In this document: positions 1 to 36,331 of the stretch, one piece after another | How the letters are laid out: each line of letters starts with the position of its first letter | How positions within the stretch are numbered: the stretch's first letter is position 1 | Source: Amoebidium appalachense | Taxonomy: Eukaryota > Ichthyosporea | DNA: 64,000 nucleotides | Direction: 5' to 3' | Assembly: GCA_963693365.1 (NCBI GenBank) | Contig: CAVNZM010000015.1 | Span: 248,001-312,000 of the forward strand | Notes under the pieces: generated by a model | What the model saw: only the letters and a program-made list of their open reading frames with translations | Database searches by the model: none | Told to the model about the DNA's origin: nothing | Program-made: the position numbers and the translations under genes

Positions 1-154
1 GGGGGGGGATAAGGTCTGGGGTGTGTGTGCCCGTGTGTCCGTATATGTACGTGTGTGTCTGTGTATGGCTATGCGCAAGTGTGTGCGTGCATGTAAATGT
101 AGATGTGTGTGTCTCCATCAGTGGGGGAGGGCCCTTTGGTGTATGTGATTTGAA

Positions 155-20747
<20,593 letters not shown>

Positions 20748-20937
20748 GATGGCTTGATTCCTTGACATGAACAGGTGCCGTGCCCTCCTAATTGTTCAAA
20801 AACATAGCACCCTAGGAGCAAGCGCTAAGCACTGACCTGAAAATAAAAAGGCAGGAAGGCACAGATCTGTTGAGTGGTAACACAATACACCTTTAGACCA
20901 GCAAATTGTGGCTGTCACAGCCTCTAGGAAAGTCAAA

Positions 20938-20968
<31 letters not shown>

Positions 20969-21629
20969 AATGTTAAACCCTTGGCTAGTTACAAGCTGTG
21001 AAAACACCCTATGATCATGGGATTATCTTGCCAGGTGCTGTTCTTATCACCATGGGAGAAGACACCACTACAACAATGCCTACCACAACCATGGAGTGTT
21101 TTTTCCCTTACGGCATTTGTGCTCGAGCTTGCAACAGCTGATCACCTTAGAACGATAGTCTAAATGGAGCACTTACGAAGCCCTTTTGTATGCCATATTG
21201 CTATAATCGCCGGCCTGGATTGCACAAGTAATGACGTCAGTGATGACGTCTATCTACTACAGACTACTTTGTGAGCCATGCACCAATCCGAGAAGACCTT
21301 CCTTCTACACTCACAACTGAGCTGGCCGGATCCCGGAGTAGACGGAGTGTGTGTATAGGGTGATGGGTCATGTTGATTGTGGCCACGGGCGGCTTACCAT
21401 CTGAACGCTATGTATATGGCGACGTTGAGTGTCACGGATGTATCAGGAGTTCAGTAATTGCATCTATCCCACTAAATACGACATGCTTTCCTAAACTCGA
21501 GCAACAAGCACACTACTGTAGCAAGTGCAACACAGGCGCACACAAGCAGACAAAAGACCACACTAAATCTCAAAATCTGGTCTTTGCTGTGTGGTGGTAT
21601 TTACCTGGAACGGATCGAGAGCGAGTAAA
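20748..21629. promoter_or_regulatory. Head-to-head promoter region with two CRE-like sites
   Basis: This 882-bp gap separates the start codons of two divergent genes. A full CRE palindrome TGACGTCA lies at 21232-21239, followed by a second TGACGTC at 21244-21250. The stretch is nearly free of microsatellites apart from an A-run at 20938-20966, in sharp contrast to its surroundings. No gene was recognised in it. CRE sites bind CREB/ATF-type bZIP factors in animals and relatives; a role here is inference. Confidence 0.5.
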
Positions 21630-27473
<5,844 letters not shown>

Positions 27474-27847
27474 AATTATGATGCATGCTGGGTGGCAAAG
27501 GTGTATCTTTTCGAATGCAAAACATAGTTACTCCTATTTTTCGAATGCCTTTTGTAGTTGCTTGTAAATTTCAGCAGTATGAGCATATGTTATCATGTTG
27601 TATTACGAATGAGAGAAATGGACTTCTAGCATCTTACGAAAACACTCATGAATTGACGCTGAAGCATGCCATCGGCTTTTTTTAACAATGTGTTTTGTTG
27701 TGTAGGGTTTTGGTTGGTTGACTTTGTGTCTGTTTTTTTTCTTGTTTTAGTTGGGGTGGATTCAATTGCTGTGTGTGTGTACCTGTGCCCTTGTGTGTGT
27801 GTGTGTGGGTGGGTGGGTGGGTGGGTGGGTTGGGGGGGGGGTTAATG

Positions 27848-27883
<36 letters not shown>

Positions 27884-27897
27884 CATAGTGTTGTTAG

Positions 27898-28080
27898 AGA
27901 TACACATGTATGCAGAGGGATGTTGAAAGGATGTTAAAACTTGGGAGGTCTCCTCCATGAGTTGTGCTTTTCAACTTAAGATAGGTTAGCCACTAAGGAG
28001 TCGTTCTATAAAATTATGCCGTTCTATTAGGTAAAGTGTGAAAATAAAACGTTGAATCATTGCCACACTGGCTGTGCGCT
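27898..28080 (+). repeat. Left arm of a diverged inverted duplication
   Basis: The reverse complement of this stretch matches 30128-30312 at roughly three bases in four by eye. Shared blocks include GGAGGAGACCTCCCAAGTTTT, CTAACCTATCTT and GCACAGCCAGTG. Together the arms bracket about 2.05 kb that contains the MITE and a G-rich block. Confidence 0.7.
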
Positions 28081-28087
28081 AATTCTA

Positions 28088-28575
28088 CAGTCACCGACAT
28101 GAAGGCGTCGCCAATCGCAGGAAATCAATACGATTTAAAGTTTGTCTCTTCCTGGATCAGCCGCTCAATTTATTAGAAAGAGTGATAGCAAATTCCTGAG
28201 CTCAGATCACCTTTGGAGGCGTCACTCGCCAGACCTTTGAAGAAAGAAAATGCAAAACTTATAAAGTCTCCCTCGAATACATTGCAACAGAACGTACCAA
28301 TTATTATAATCAAAAATTATAGCTCTTGATATTATCTTTTGTGTATAATTGTGTTGAATTCTGAGCACCTAAATTATTCTCCCGAAAGTTCGCTCAAGCT
28401 ACATCGTGCTGCCCCTTTCTGTAAAAGCATTCCTATTGGTTCAATGTTTAGCTTTTTTTGGTTAATGCAAAAGAATGTAGAGCTTCTATGTTGAAGAGGC
28501 TCTGAGTGGATCAAGATCACGCAGAACCTGTTAAATCGCACCTCCTGATTGGCGACGCCTTCATGTCGCTGACTG
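28088..28575. mobile_element. 488-bp MITE with mariner-type ends
   Basis: Terminal inverted repeats of about 33 bp (28088-28122 and 28543-28575) starting CAGTCA and containing GACATGAAGGCGTCGCC. They match with one substitution and a 2-base gap. Each end abuts a TA (28086-28087 and 28576-28577), the target duplication of Tc1/mariner transposons. The interior has no transposase. Confidence 0.8.
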
Positions 28576-29235
28576 TAAGTCTGGATTTCTGACGACCACC
28601 TTTCCGGATAGCATTCAATCGATCTTAATTTAAGTTTTGATTAAAAATTAAAGTTAGATTAGATGCCATGAAAATGCCCTTCGTGGGAATTCTGTTTTGC
28701 CCCCTTGCTTGGTGTCAATGAGCAGAACAGGGTCGGCTCATCCGAAAATTATTCTCCTTCTAGAAGGCGTCACCCACAAATGCCAAAAGTTTAAACCGAT
28801 AGTCTCACACACGAGGCTGGGCCATATCGATATGGCGTAGTCGTTGAGATTTTTAATATGATGATATTCATTCACGGTCATGACATTGTGTTTACTGTAA
28901 CATATATTCGCATATATATGATGATATATAACCGGTGGCGGGTGAACCCTCTAGACCAAAGACGGTTTGGGAACTTGGCTGTATTATGTATGTATAGACC
29001 AATCGGAGAAACGTGGCAGAGTACCTGGGGTTGGTGGGGACCCCCAAGGGGGGAGGGGGAGGGGGGGGGGGAGGGGGGGGATAGCGGCCAGGCAGGGGGG
29101 GGGGGGGGATAGCGGCCAGGCAGGGAGGGGGAGGGGGGGGGGGGGGGGGGAGGGGGGATTCAGCCGCCGGGCGGGGAGCTTGGTAGGGGGGTTGGGGATG
29201 GGAAGGTGGGACCCGGGTGGGGGGGAGGGGGCGCA

Positions 29236-29266
<31 letters not shown>

Positions 29267-29588
29267 CCAAAAGGTGAAGTCAAAGTTCTCAGTTTAAAAG
29301 CATCCAAGACCGAAAAAAAAGAGAAGGAACAAATCCGTGCTAATAATCAATAAGCATCCGTCATTGTGATTATTGCGGATACTTTTTGCGACACTAGTAC
29401 TATTTAGTACATGACACACACGCGCGCAACTGTAATGAACAGACACACGATTGCAAACCACCCCCTTCACTTCCACAATCCCAACTCGATCATCCCTGCT
29501 TTCACTGGAATCGATATCCTGGCGGGGGCTGGCCGGTGAAAAGAAGGCTTTGGTTGACTCGTTGTATGGCAGTGGTGGTGGTGGTGGT

Positions 29589-29666
<78 letters not shown>

Positions 29667-29817
29667 ACGCGCTCGTGCGTGTGTGCACGTGCGTGCGTGT
29701 GTGTGCATTTGTGTGTGCAGTGTACGTGTGTCACGTTACACGTTTGCGTGTGCACAAGCGCAGGCACGTGTGTGTATGTATGTGTGTGTCTGCGCGCGCT
29801 CGTGTGTGTGTGTGTGT

Positions 29818-29851
<34 letters not shown>

Positions 29852-30127
29852 GGTGGGTGGGTGTCCACACGTGTTTTTTTTTTGGGGGGGGGGGGGGGAG
29901 GGGGGGTAGGTGGGGGGGGGGGGGGGGGGGGGAAGAAAATGATTTCTTTGCGTGATCGAGCGGGCTGCAAGCCCAGAGTGCAAAATTGGCATTCCACTAG
30001 AACATTTTTGTTAGTTCACTAGTCATTATTACCAATCGGTCAATAAGGGGTGTAGGCAGCGTAGTATTGTACTGTTTTGGGTTAAAAAGCTTGCTATCAA
30101 GGAAGGTGGTCTTCAGAAAAGCCGGCG

Positions 30128-30312
30128 TACTCAGAGCACAGCCAGTGAAGCAATTATTCAACGTGTAATTTTCATCAATAGAGCCGTAGTGAAATGTACA
30201 ACGAGCTCTGGGTTGCTAACCTATCTTCAACTTGAAGTTGACAAGGCTTGGCACAACCCATGGAGGAGACCTCCCAAGTTTTGTCATCTTTTCAACTTGC
30301 CTGTTGTGCATA
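30128..30312 (-). repeat. Right arm of a diverged inverted duplication
   Basis: Inverted copy of 27898-28080. It ends about 440 bp before the chromovirus. No coding sequence was seen in it. Confidence 0.7.
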
Positions 30313-30393
30313 AATACAAATTTCGCAACAATCCCCCCCACCCTCCCCCCCCCCCAAAAAAACGGAGGAAAAGGACCCACACACACACACCAC

Positions 30394-30484
<91 letters not shown>

Positions 30485-30748
30485 GGTACACACGCGCGCG
30501 CACGCACACACATTATGGCGCGACATGCACACTACTAAATTTGGTGCGCACACAGGACGCGGTCAACACGTCTATTAAAAAGCCGCAGGCACCTAAATAC
30601 AAAACAAAAAATGTATGTAATTGAAGAGCGCAAGTATTTTTTTGTACAGAAGTACAAACATACACACATGGCACGCGCGCGTACACATGCACATGCAGCA
30701 GCATGCGGACACACACGCTGTCTTGTCACATGAAAATGATGTTCCCGT

Positions 30749-31358
30749 TGTAAACAGTTGAACTAGTTGGGATAAGGCAGAGAACAACTGAATCAGAATA
30801 AAGACAGAGAACGGGTAGTAAGGCACACGCGGCCAGGTTACTATTTAATGTGCTCGTTCAGAGTGATCCCCCGTACTGGGACGGCTTGTTTATATAGCCC
30901 CCAGGTTCCGGATCATCTGGATGGGTGGCATTGATGCCTTCGTGACTTCTGACCAGTCAGAAGAGTGCGGTCGTCTTTATGTGCACACAGTGCACCAATA
31001 ACATGAAGCTAACTAAAAGGATAACTTTGTGGCAAATGATTGGTCAATACTTAAGCCCGTTTAGGTTTATGCAACTGGGTCTGATTTCCTTATTGGTTCC
31101 GTTCGTTTAGCTATAGATGTCGCCTCCGTAGTGGATGAGACTTGCATTCCTATCCTAGCGGTTCTCGAATTCTATTGGTTCATACTGACTGCACGGCCAC
31201 TGCATATTGCCGGCGCCGCGGCTCAGTCGTGAGCCGCAGCCCGCGGCTGTCGCGTGTGATATTGATCTGATCATATGTACACAATATCTACGTGATCACT
31301 ATGATATGTACAGTATATTCGTAATAGTAAACATGTACGGCGTGTACAGATGTTTACA
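30749..31358 (-). repeat. 3' LTR of the chromovirus (610 bp)
   Basis: Starts TGTAAACAGTTG and ends GATGTTTACA. It matches the other LTR over its full length by eye. It is the 3' LTR because the genes read leftwards. The polypurine tract lies just inside, at 31359-31374 (minus strand CCGAGAAGGGGGGGAG). Confidence 0.95.
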
Positions 31359-31374
31359 CTCCCCCCCTTCTCGG
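31359..31374 (-). other. Polypurine tract (plus-strand primer) of the chromovirus
   Basis: On the minus strand the 16 bases before the 3' LTR are almost all purine and end GGGGGGGAG. This is the usual position and composition of the plus-strand priming tract in LTR retrotransposons. Confidence 0.8.
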
Positions 31375-31423
31375 GAGCCTGGTGGTATGGTCTGGAGACG
31401 GTAAACCACCAGGCTGAGGGAAG

Positions 31424-32250
31424 TTAGCGACGTCGGCGCTTCTTTCGTGCGGGCTGGCTGGCAGGGCCGGCCACCAAAGTACCTAGGTAGTCTGTGAGTG
31501 CTCCTGCGGCTGTGTCTTGCAGGCCGGAGTGAGGTTCCCAGGTGTCGTTCTTAGCCGTGTACCCTTTCCAACGAACTTTGTAAAGGGCTTGGGCAGTTGC
31601 CGAGTCGTACTTGTGGGCAATAATTTTTGCCACTTCGAAGGTGGGGGTGGGTGAATCTTGTGGACCAGAGTCGGCTGGCGTCATATCAACGTCGTCACGG
31701 GGAAAATACGGCTTCAAGTGACGTGCGTGTGCTCGAACGGTGTCCGTTGACCCAACCCGCTGAATTTCGTAAGACATGGGGGCGTCGGTAACGCGCCGCA
31801 GGACGCGATACGGACCTTCCCATTTAGGTCTGAGTGCCGTGGGTAGACTGTGGTCGGTGGTGGAGTCTGTGACTGCTTTCAACACCAGACCCTCGAGTTC
31901 TGTGGGTTCACGAGCATTTTTGTTAGCCGTGATTTTACTACGACGGGCAGCTTCAGACATAATTCGTGTGACTGTTTGCCGGGCATACTGCACTCGTTGC
32001 AGTAGTTCTCGACGGTATTCCTCCGTCTCCATCCCACATGAAGCCGCAATTGGGGGGCGGGGGGGCTCGACCGGATCTCTGCCATAAAGCATGAAGAATG
32101 GCGTGTCCCCCAAGGAAGAGTGGTAGGCGGTGCGGTAGGAAAACAGTACTTGCGGTAAGTAGTCAATCCATTCGTGGTGTTTATCCTGCACGAGAGTGGC
32201 AAGAATATTCTTAAGTGTGCGATTGAATCGCTCTACGGCACCATCATGGT
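31424..32250 (-). CDS. Chromovirus integrase C-terminal part with chromodomain
   Basis: Open frame carrying the end of the integrase core (the segment with GAVERFN, containing the third catalytic acid) and the region HHEWIDYLPQVLFSYRTAYH, then a basic linker and a C-terminal chromodomain (FEVAKIIAHKYD, YKVRWKGY, NDTWEPHSGLQD). The chromodomain places the element among chromoviruses, where it steers integration towards marked chromatin. This frame is out of phase with the upstream integrase frame; the break lies at a run of five G/C near 32247. Confidence 0.88.
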
Positions 32251-33050
32251 CTGGGGGCTGTAGGGACTTGCAAAAATTCGTTTTGTAGCCAACACTCGAC
32301 AGACATCTGTGACCAACATAGCTGCCAAATTCGCGCCGTTGTCTGATACTAAAAATTCCGGACGACCGTGACGGCAGTAGATGGAGTCTTCGAATGCCTT
32401 TGCCACATCTTCGGCTGTGGGTGTTTTGTGAAATAAAATCACTTCCGGCCAGCGAGTGAAGAGGTCGAGAAACACCAACAGGGAAACTCTGAGATCAGAT
32501 TTCGTAGGCATCTCAGTAATGTCCATAGACACGTATTGAAAGGGATAGGTGGGGATAAAACCATCGTGAATTCGTAGTTTCTTTTGCATTCGGGGTGTCT
32601 TCCGGTATTGACAGGCTTTGCATGTGGTTACCCACTGCACCGAGTCTTGCCATACACGTGGCCACCATGCTATCTGGGTAACACGGTGGAAGGTGCGTGC
32701 TGCGTCGAGGTGACCTGCGGTTGGGGCGTCGTGACATGCGGCCAAAACGAGGCGCACAAGCGTAGACGGCACCCAAATTCGTGGTTCCTTGCTGGGTTTG
32801 CGGGGGCCACGCTGTTCTAGGACCCACACATACACAAGGTCATTGTCTATGGTGCAGCGACTAGCTTCCATCGCGATTTCGTTGCCAAATAATTCGTAGC
32901 CCGGTGCTTTTTCCAGGTAGGCCCTGACTTTCGCAATGTGTTTATCAGCCTTCTGTGCTGACACATACTGTTCATAGGTGGGCATTCGTCCATCCGCTTT
33001 TGGGGGAATAAATTCTGGCGGCGTGGTATTAGGTTTCGTGGGTTCAGCTG
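32233..33050 (-). CDS. Chromovirus integrase N-terminal zinc region and core (frame interrupted)
   Basis: The HHCC zinc region is visible (ACHDAPTAGH, then CKACQ) and is followed by the catalytic core with its first two acids (VSMDITEMP and LVSDNGAN). The frame stops early at 32233, just after SPYSPQT, so the third catalytic acid lies in another frame. The start is also out of phase with the RNase H frame, across a C-rich run at about 33047-33062. As written the integrase is not made in one piece. Confidence 0.85.
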
Positions 33051-36000
33051 GGGGGTGGGTGGGTGGCAGCTTGTGCCTGCGCTGTCGCTGCGGCGGAGCG
33101 TGTTACCGCAAACACCGTGGACGAGCCCGAGACTGTGCCGATCAGTGAGGGGTATGTCAGCTCAGTATCTTCGGGTCCTGGTTGCGCATTTTCTTTAGAT
33201 GGCCGAGAGAGTCCATCAGCATTGCTGTGGTGTTTGCCCGCCCTGTGCTGAATTTCGTATGTGTATGCGGAAAGCGCCATTTGCCAGCCTGCAACAACAG
33301 GTTCCGGTGCATCGCCGGTAGACAGAATGCGCGTCAAGCTGGAGTGGTCGGTTCGTAACAAGAAAGGAGCCCCATAGGTGTAAGCGCGAAATGCTTTGCA
33401 CACAGCCCAATACACACCTAAGGCTTCCCTTTTATTCGCCGCATAATTTCGTTCACTCTTAGAGAGTGTTCTGCTAGCATAAGCTATGGGTCGTTCTTTG
33501 CCGTCATCACCTACCTGCGAAATCACTGCGCCCAGAGCATACTGTGAAGCATCTGAGTCAACAATAAAAGGTTTGGTGAAATCGGGGTGAGCAAGCACAG
33601 GTGCATTAATTAACGCATTCTTAAGGGTATCGTATGCGAAATTCTCCTGTTCCGTACCCCACACCCATGCAGCATTTTTCTGTGCTTTCTTTTTCGTGGC
33701 CAAAATAGCTGCAGAATCGGCGTGCAAATTTTTTGCTTCGTCTTTTCGTTGTTTTGCGCTGCCGTTGCGTTTGGCGGGTTTCGTAGAGGGGGGCATTTTT
33801 GCGTGAATTCGTTTTAGTAATTCTGAATCCTCCTTCGAGGTGCCCAGCATTCGCGTGAGTGGTTCAGCCGTATGGCTGAAATCGTCCACAAATATTCGAT
33901 AATATGAAAATAACCCGAGGTCACTTCGTAGCTCAGATAAATTTTGTGGGTAGCTTTTATTCTTTATTGCTGCCACTTTTTCTGGGTCTACCTTAATACC
34001 ATCCGGGCATACGCGATGGCCTAAATAGCCAACTTCTTCCATGAACAAAGAGCATTTTCTGCCTTTCAGTTTTAATCCTGCATCACAGAGCCGGGAAAAA
34101 CATGAATCTAAATGCCCAAAATGTTCTTCGATAGTGGGTGACATAACTAATATATCATCGAGATATATGAGTACATGTGTCCACAGCATACCAGCGAATA
34201 CACGGTTCATCATCCTTGAAAAGACAGCAGGCATGTTACTTACTCCAAAAGGTGCGCGTGCGAATTGATACTGCCCCCAGGGGGTGGTAAATGCAAGTTT
34301 TTCTTTGTCGTTATCGGCTACTTTGACTTGGTGGTAACCACCGTTTAAATCAAGTGCGGAAAACACGCGGGCACCTCTGAGCATACCCAGAGCCATGTCA
34401 ATTCGTGGTAAAGGGTAACCGTCTTTCTTCGTAATCAAGTTCAGCATTCTAAAATCAATGCAGACTCTTAAAGACCCGTCCTTTTTCGCCACCAACACCA
34501 TCGGAGCGGAGTAAGGGCTGGACGCAGGCTCAATCACTCCAAACTCTACCCAATTTTGAATTTGTTTGTGTAGGCTATCGCGAAGGTGATGTGGGATGTT
34601 ATAGGGCCTGCGGTACTGTGGTATGGTGGTAGTTACTTCGATCGACAGTTCGTCTAAGGTACTCAAACCAAAGTCGTTGTCGTGTGCAGAGAACACATGC
34701 TTCCATTTCTTAAGCAGTTTTCGTATCCGTTTCGCCAACGGTTTCCGTTGGTCTGGGGGAGTTCCAGGCATGTCGTATTCTTCTGGAGGTTTGACCCCAA
34801 AAGGCAAGTCGTCGTCTGTGGCGGCTTCCCCGTCGGAGGTACATTCGTGCGTACGCTTTCGTAAATTATTCGTATCCTCCAGTGCAGTGGTAGATGGTGC
34901 CCCATCTGCTGCTTCGATAGTAGGTGGCCCTACCTCTGGTTTTGTTCGTGCTGGATTACCAAAACCATTCATTTTCGTGGAACTGCGCTGTGTGGTGTTC
35001 TCTTTCGTACTCATATTCATAATTTTACTCCGTTCACACACCTTAATACTACCGTTAATATTAGTAGCCGCCTGGAAAGTGTGTGGTTCGTGTTCGGTGG
35101 GTTCTTCGGTTGATTCCTGCGAAGAAAAGTTCGTTTTAGCAGAGGTACCTAATGGATGGCCAGGGTGTGGGGTTGTCGCCCTCCTGGTTCCATTACCGGA
35201 GTGTGGACGTGCTAAAAGAGTAACAGTGTCATCTGATTGCAAGGGAATAAACATGGCCACCTCCGTACCAGGGCCTAGGTACACATGATGGTCCGATGTG
35301 TTAGTCAACAACACCTTGCATTCGTATTCGTCCTCGATCACACTTTCTTCGCTAGTGGAGAGGGGGGGTTCGTTATTCGAAATTCGAGCTAAACTGGTGA
35401 CACTGCATGCTGTTGTGTAAGCCCGTGAATTAAGTGGACCACATGGAACCACTGTGCCCATACAACAGTCTAAAGTTCGTGGTGGTGGTGCGCCGGCAGC
35501 GAGTTTTATTTTACACGTTGCGATATTTGACGCATCTACCGGGAGGTGAATACCTGTGGTGGTAATTAATACGCGAGAAACAGCTGTCTCCTCCGCACTC
35601 CCACGCAACCACCACACCGGAATACTGCACCTGCGATTTCCCTTAGCATACATGAACGAAAGTTCTGCAGCACCGTAATCAATTCGTCCCTGTTGTGGCC
35701 CCATGAAATCAACACCTAATAAGGCATCATATGGTAGATTATCAATCACATGCCATCTGTGCACCACTAGAGCAGATTCGTTGGGAATGGCGAGAGTGAG
35801 AGATATACTTCCTTGGCATGTCATTTCGTTACTTTGTGCATCCAGTACACTAAAATTAGGAACATGCTGAATTCGTTTTCTTGCCACTACAGGGAGAGAT
35901 TCGTAAAATGCTGTGCTTATACAGCTATGGCTAGCACCAGAGTCGACAACTACTGTGACTAGCTTCCCATGCACATACATTCGCGCAAGTGTGGCTGTGC

Positions 36001-36331
36001 ATTTATTTTCGTGGGTTAATGTGCACACAGTGGCATTTTCATGCCGTGGTTCTGCAATGGAGGAGTGCACACGGTCAGCAAAATGCACATTTTTCTTTTT
36101 GCGCGGGGGCGGGGTGTGCGTGTGCATGGGGGGGTCAGTACACGGGGGTAACTGTTCGTGGGGGGGTGGGGCACATGCAGATTCGTGGGAGGGCTCCGAG
36201 ACAACAGAAATTTCCGCACCAGTAGATTTATTTTGCAATTTATCTGCCAGAGGGGAACACAGTTCCAGCTCTGCTATTAAATCAAATACATTATGTTCTA
36301 CTGGGGAGAGACCAGTCCCTTGCCCGCCTTC
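33044..36331 (-). CDS. Chromovirus Pol: protease, reverse transcriptase, RNase H
   Basis: Aspartic protease motif VVVDSGASHSC, then the reverse transcriptase with FSALDLNGGYHQVKV and the catalytic YLDD, then RNase H with FIVDSDASQYALGAVISQ. The frame is open from just after a UAG at 36332-36334 and is in phase with the end of Gag, so Gag and Pol are separated by one in-frame UAG followed by GAA GGC. It ends at a TGA at 33044-33046 before integrase. The stretch at 36110-36200 is proline/histidine-rich. Confidence 0.93.
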   Translation of the reverse strand, partial: EGGQGTGLSPVEHNVFDLIAELELCSPLADKLQNKSTGAEISVVSEPSHESACAPPPHEQLPPCTDPPMHTHTPPPRKKKNVHFADRVHSSIAEPRHENATVCTLTHENKCTATLARMYVHGKLVTVVVDSGASHSCISTAFYESLPVVARKRIQHVPNFSVLDAQSNEMTCQGSISLTLAIPNESALVVHRWHVIDNLPYDALLGVDFMGPQQGRIDYGAAELSFMYAKGNRRCSIPVWWLRGSAEETAVSRVLITTTGIHLPVDASNIATCKIKLAAGAPPPRTLDCCMGTVVPCGPLNSRAYTTACSVTSLARISNNEPPLSTSEESVIEDEYECKVLLTNTSDHHVYLGPGTEVAMFIPLQSDDTVTLLARPHSGNGTRRATTPHPGHPLGTSAKTNFSSQESTEEPTEHEPHTFQAATNINGSIKVCERSKIMNMSTKENTTQRSSTKMNGFGNPARTKPEVGPPTIEAADGAPSTTALEDTNNLRKRTHECTSDGEAATDDDLPFGVKPPEEYDMPGTPPDQRKPLAKRIRKLLKKWKHVFSAHDNDFGLSTLDELSIEVTTTIPQYRRPYNIPHHLRDSLHKQIQNWVEFGVIEPASSPYSAPMVLVAKKDGSLRVCIDFRMLNLITKKDGYPLPRIDMALGMLRGARVFSALDLNGGYHQVKVADNDKEKLAFTTPWGQYQFARAPFGVSNMPAVFSRMMNRVFAGMLWTHVLIYLDDILVMSPTIEEHFGHLDSCFSRLCDAGLKLKGRKCSLFMEEVGYLGHRVCPDGIKVDPEKVAAIKNKSYPQNLSELRSDLGLFSYYRIFVDDFSHTAEPLTRMLGTSKEDSELLKRIHAKMPPSTKPAKRNGSAKQRKDEAKNLHADSAAILATKKKAQKNAAWVWGTEQENFAYDTLKNALINAPVLAHPDFTKPFIVDSDASQYALGAVISQVGDDGKERPIAYASRTLSKSERNYAANKREALGVYWAVCKAFRAYTYGAPFLLRTDHSSLTRILSTGDAPEPVVAGWQMALSAYTYEIQHRAGKHHSNADGLSRPSKENAQPGPEDTELTYPSLIGTVSGSSTVFAVTRSAAATAQAQAATHPPPS

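Larger units (their letters stand above)
27474..30748. other. Intergenic region after FRA10AC1
   Basis: No gene supported. It holds a (GGGT)n/G-run block at 27800-27882, the inverted duplication, the MITE, G-rich sequence at 29030-29263 with a duplicated ATAGCGGCCAGGCAGG (29079 and 29107), (GT)n at 29590-29664, a (GGGT)n stretch at 29843-29862 and (CA)n at 30393-30482. Confidence 0.6.
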
